Shown here: piece after piece, positions 53,243 through 53,482 of the stretch
Layout: each line of letters starts with the position of its first letter
Numbering within the stretch: position 1 is the stretch's first letter
Source of the DNA: Defluviitaleaceae bacterium
GTDB taxonomy: Bacteria > Bacillota > Clostridia > Lachnospirales > WQUN01
DNA: 53,482 bases
NCBI GenBank assembly: GCA_009781755.1
Contig: WQVD01000018.1
Coordinates: 1-53,482 of the forward strand
Reading direction: 5' to 3'
Notes under the pieces: model-generated
Told to the model about the DNA's origin: nothing
Databases searched by the model: none
What the model saw: the letters and a program-made list of their open reading frames with translations, nothing else
Position numbers and translations under genes: made by a program

Positions 53243-53482
53243 CTATTTTAAGGCACGTCTTGCGAAAGGTTCTTCGCTTTTGCCTTGGCTGCGGGTGTTC
53301 TCACGGCTTTCGGCTTTTATAAGGTTGTATGTTTTCTTGGTTGTTTCAGGCGGGCTGCCCGTTATAGTACTTCCTGTTGTTGACTCTCTCTGGCCAGAGG
53401 TTTTTGTGAGTCGGTAGTCCGGTGGTAACGATTCGATCCTTAAGCATGTGTTATACGGGATACACGCAGGAACGTTTGCATA
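53243..53482 (-). CDS. Possible C-terminal part of an unidentified gene (open at window end)
   Basis: A leftward frame enters at base 53482 and runs 79 codons to TAG at 53243, followed by the terminator at 53188. It is Ser/Thr/Lys-rich (RESTTGSTITGSPPETTKKT) and ends GKSEEPFARRALK. Composition and lack of hydrophobic core make a folded domain unlikely. It could instead be part of a structured RNA or mobile-element end: CGGG-CTG-CCCG and CTCT-GGCC-AGAG hairpins are present. Confidence 0.25.
   Translation of the reverse strand, partial: YANVPACIPYNTCLRIESLPPDYRLTKTSGQRESTTGSTITGSPPETTKKTYNLIKAESRENTRSQGKSEEPFARRALK

Overview
The window looks like a chromosomal segment of a Gram-positive, Bacillota (Firmicutes/Clostridia-like) bacterium with roughly balanced base composition. 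The signs are the dprA-topA pair, a low-GC-type GluRS, a YhaM-type exonuclease, a SpoIID-domain protein, a TipA-like MerR regulator, lipoproteins with Thr/Pro-rich linkers, strong AGGAGG ribosome sites and extended -10 promoters (TGnTATAAT). No rRNA, tRNA or CRISPR array was found. The species cannot be named from the sequence.

Layout. 1-6.4 kb: a large partial surface protein, aspS and gltX, separated by unusually repeat-rich intergenic DNA. 6.4-12.8 kb: a TagO/WecA-type lipid carrier transferase, a small membrane protein, an MFS transporter with a long structured leader, dprA and topA. 12.8-28.9 kb: one long leftward run, apparently read from glgP through a GH18-like protein, a SpoIID protein and queA into a cell-surface glycosylation cluster. 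That cluster has three GT2 enzymes, two large multi-pass GT-C-like proteins, a FAD oxidoreductase, a sugar isomerase-like TIM barrel and a truncated remnant of another membrane protein. 29-33.3 kb: the leftward operon serS - small protein - MFS - lipoprotein. 33.3-38.8 kb: a gene-free, probably structured-RNA stretch, a VOC protein, then uxaC-gdpD, an esterase, a DUF2284 protein and a small membrane protein. 38.8-44.9 kb: dgt, a secreted aspartoacylase-like protein, and a rightward yhaM-rlmD-S41 lipoprotein operon whose last gene carries an in-frame TGA. 45-47.6 kb: a TipA-like regulator with an ABC exporter. 47.6-53.5 kb: a more AT-rich accessory zone with a AAA/DUF4143 ATPase, a nucleotidyltransferase plus antitoxin-like pair, and an MmeI-like single-chain restriction-modification enzyme in an operon with a DUF4238-like protein.

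The most unusual signals are: (i) a family of dispersed palindromes, half-site CAGTTGGTNGCAA, present in intergenic regions, once as an apparent intrinsic terminator of gltX and once inside the rlmD coding sequence; (ii) several nested long inverted repeats (3980-4064, 4255-4450, 6049-6308, 10447-10602), one overlapping the dprA stop codon; (iii) a GluRS whose HIGH-motif histidine is threonine; (iv) a solitary structured element at about 33.3-33.7 kb, possibly an orphan omega-RNA/HEARO-like RNA; (v) the polyprenyl-sugar glycosylation cluster; (vi) the nucleotidyltransferase/antitoxin-like and MmeI/DUF4238 modules. All functional statements rest on motif reading by eye; no database search was run.
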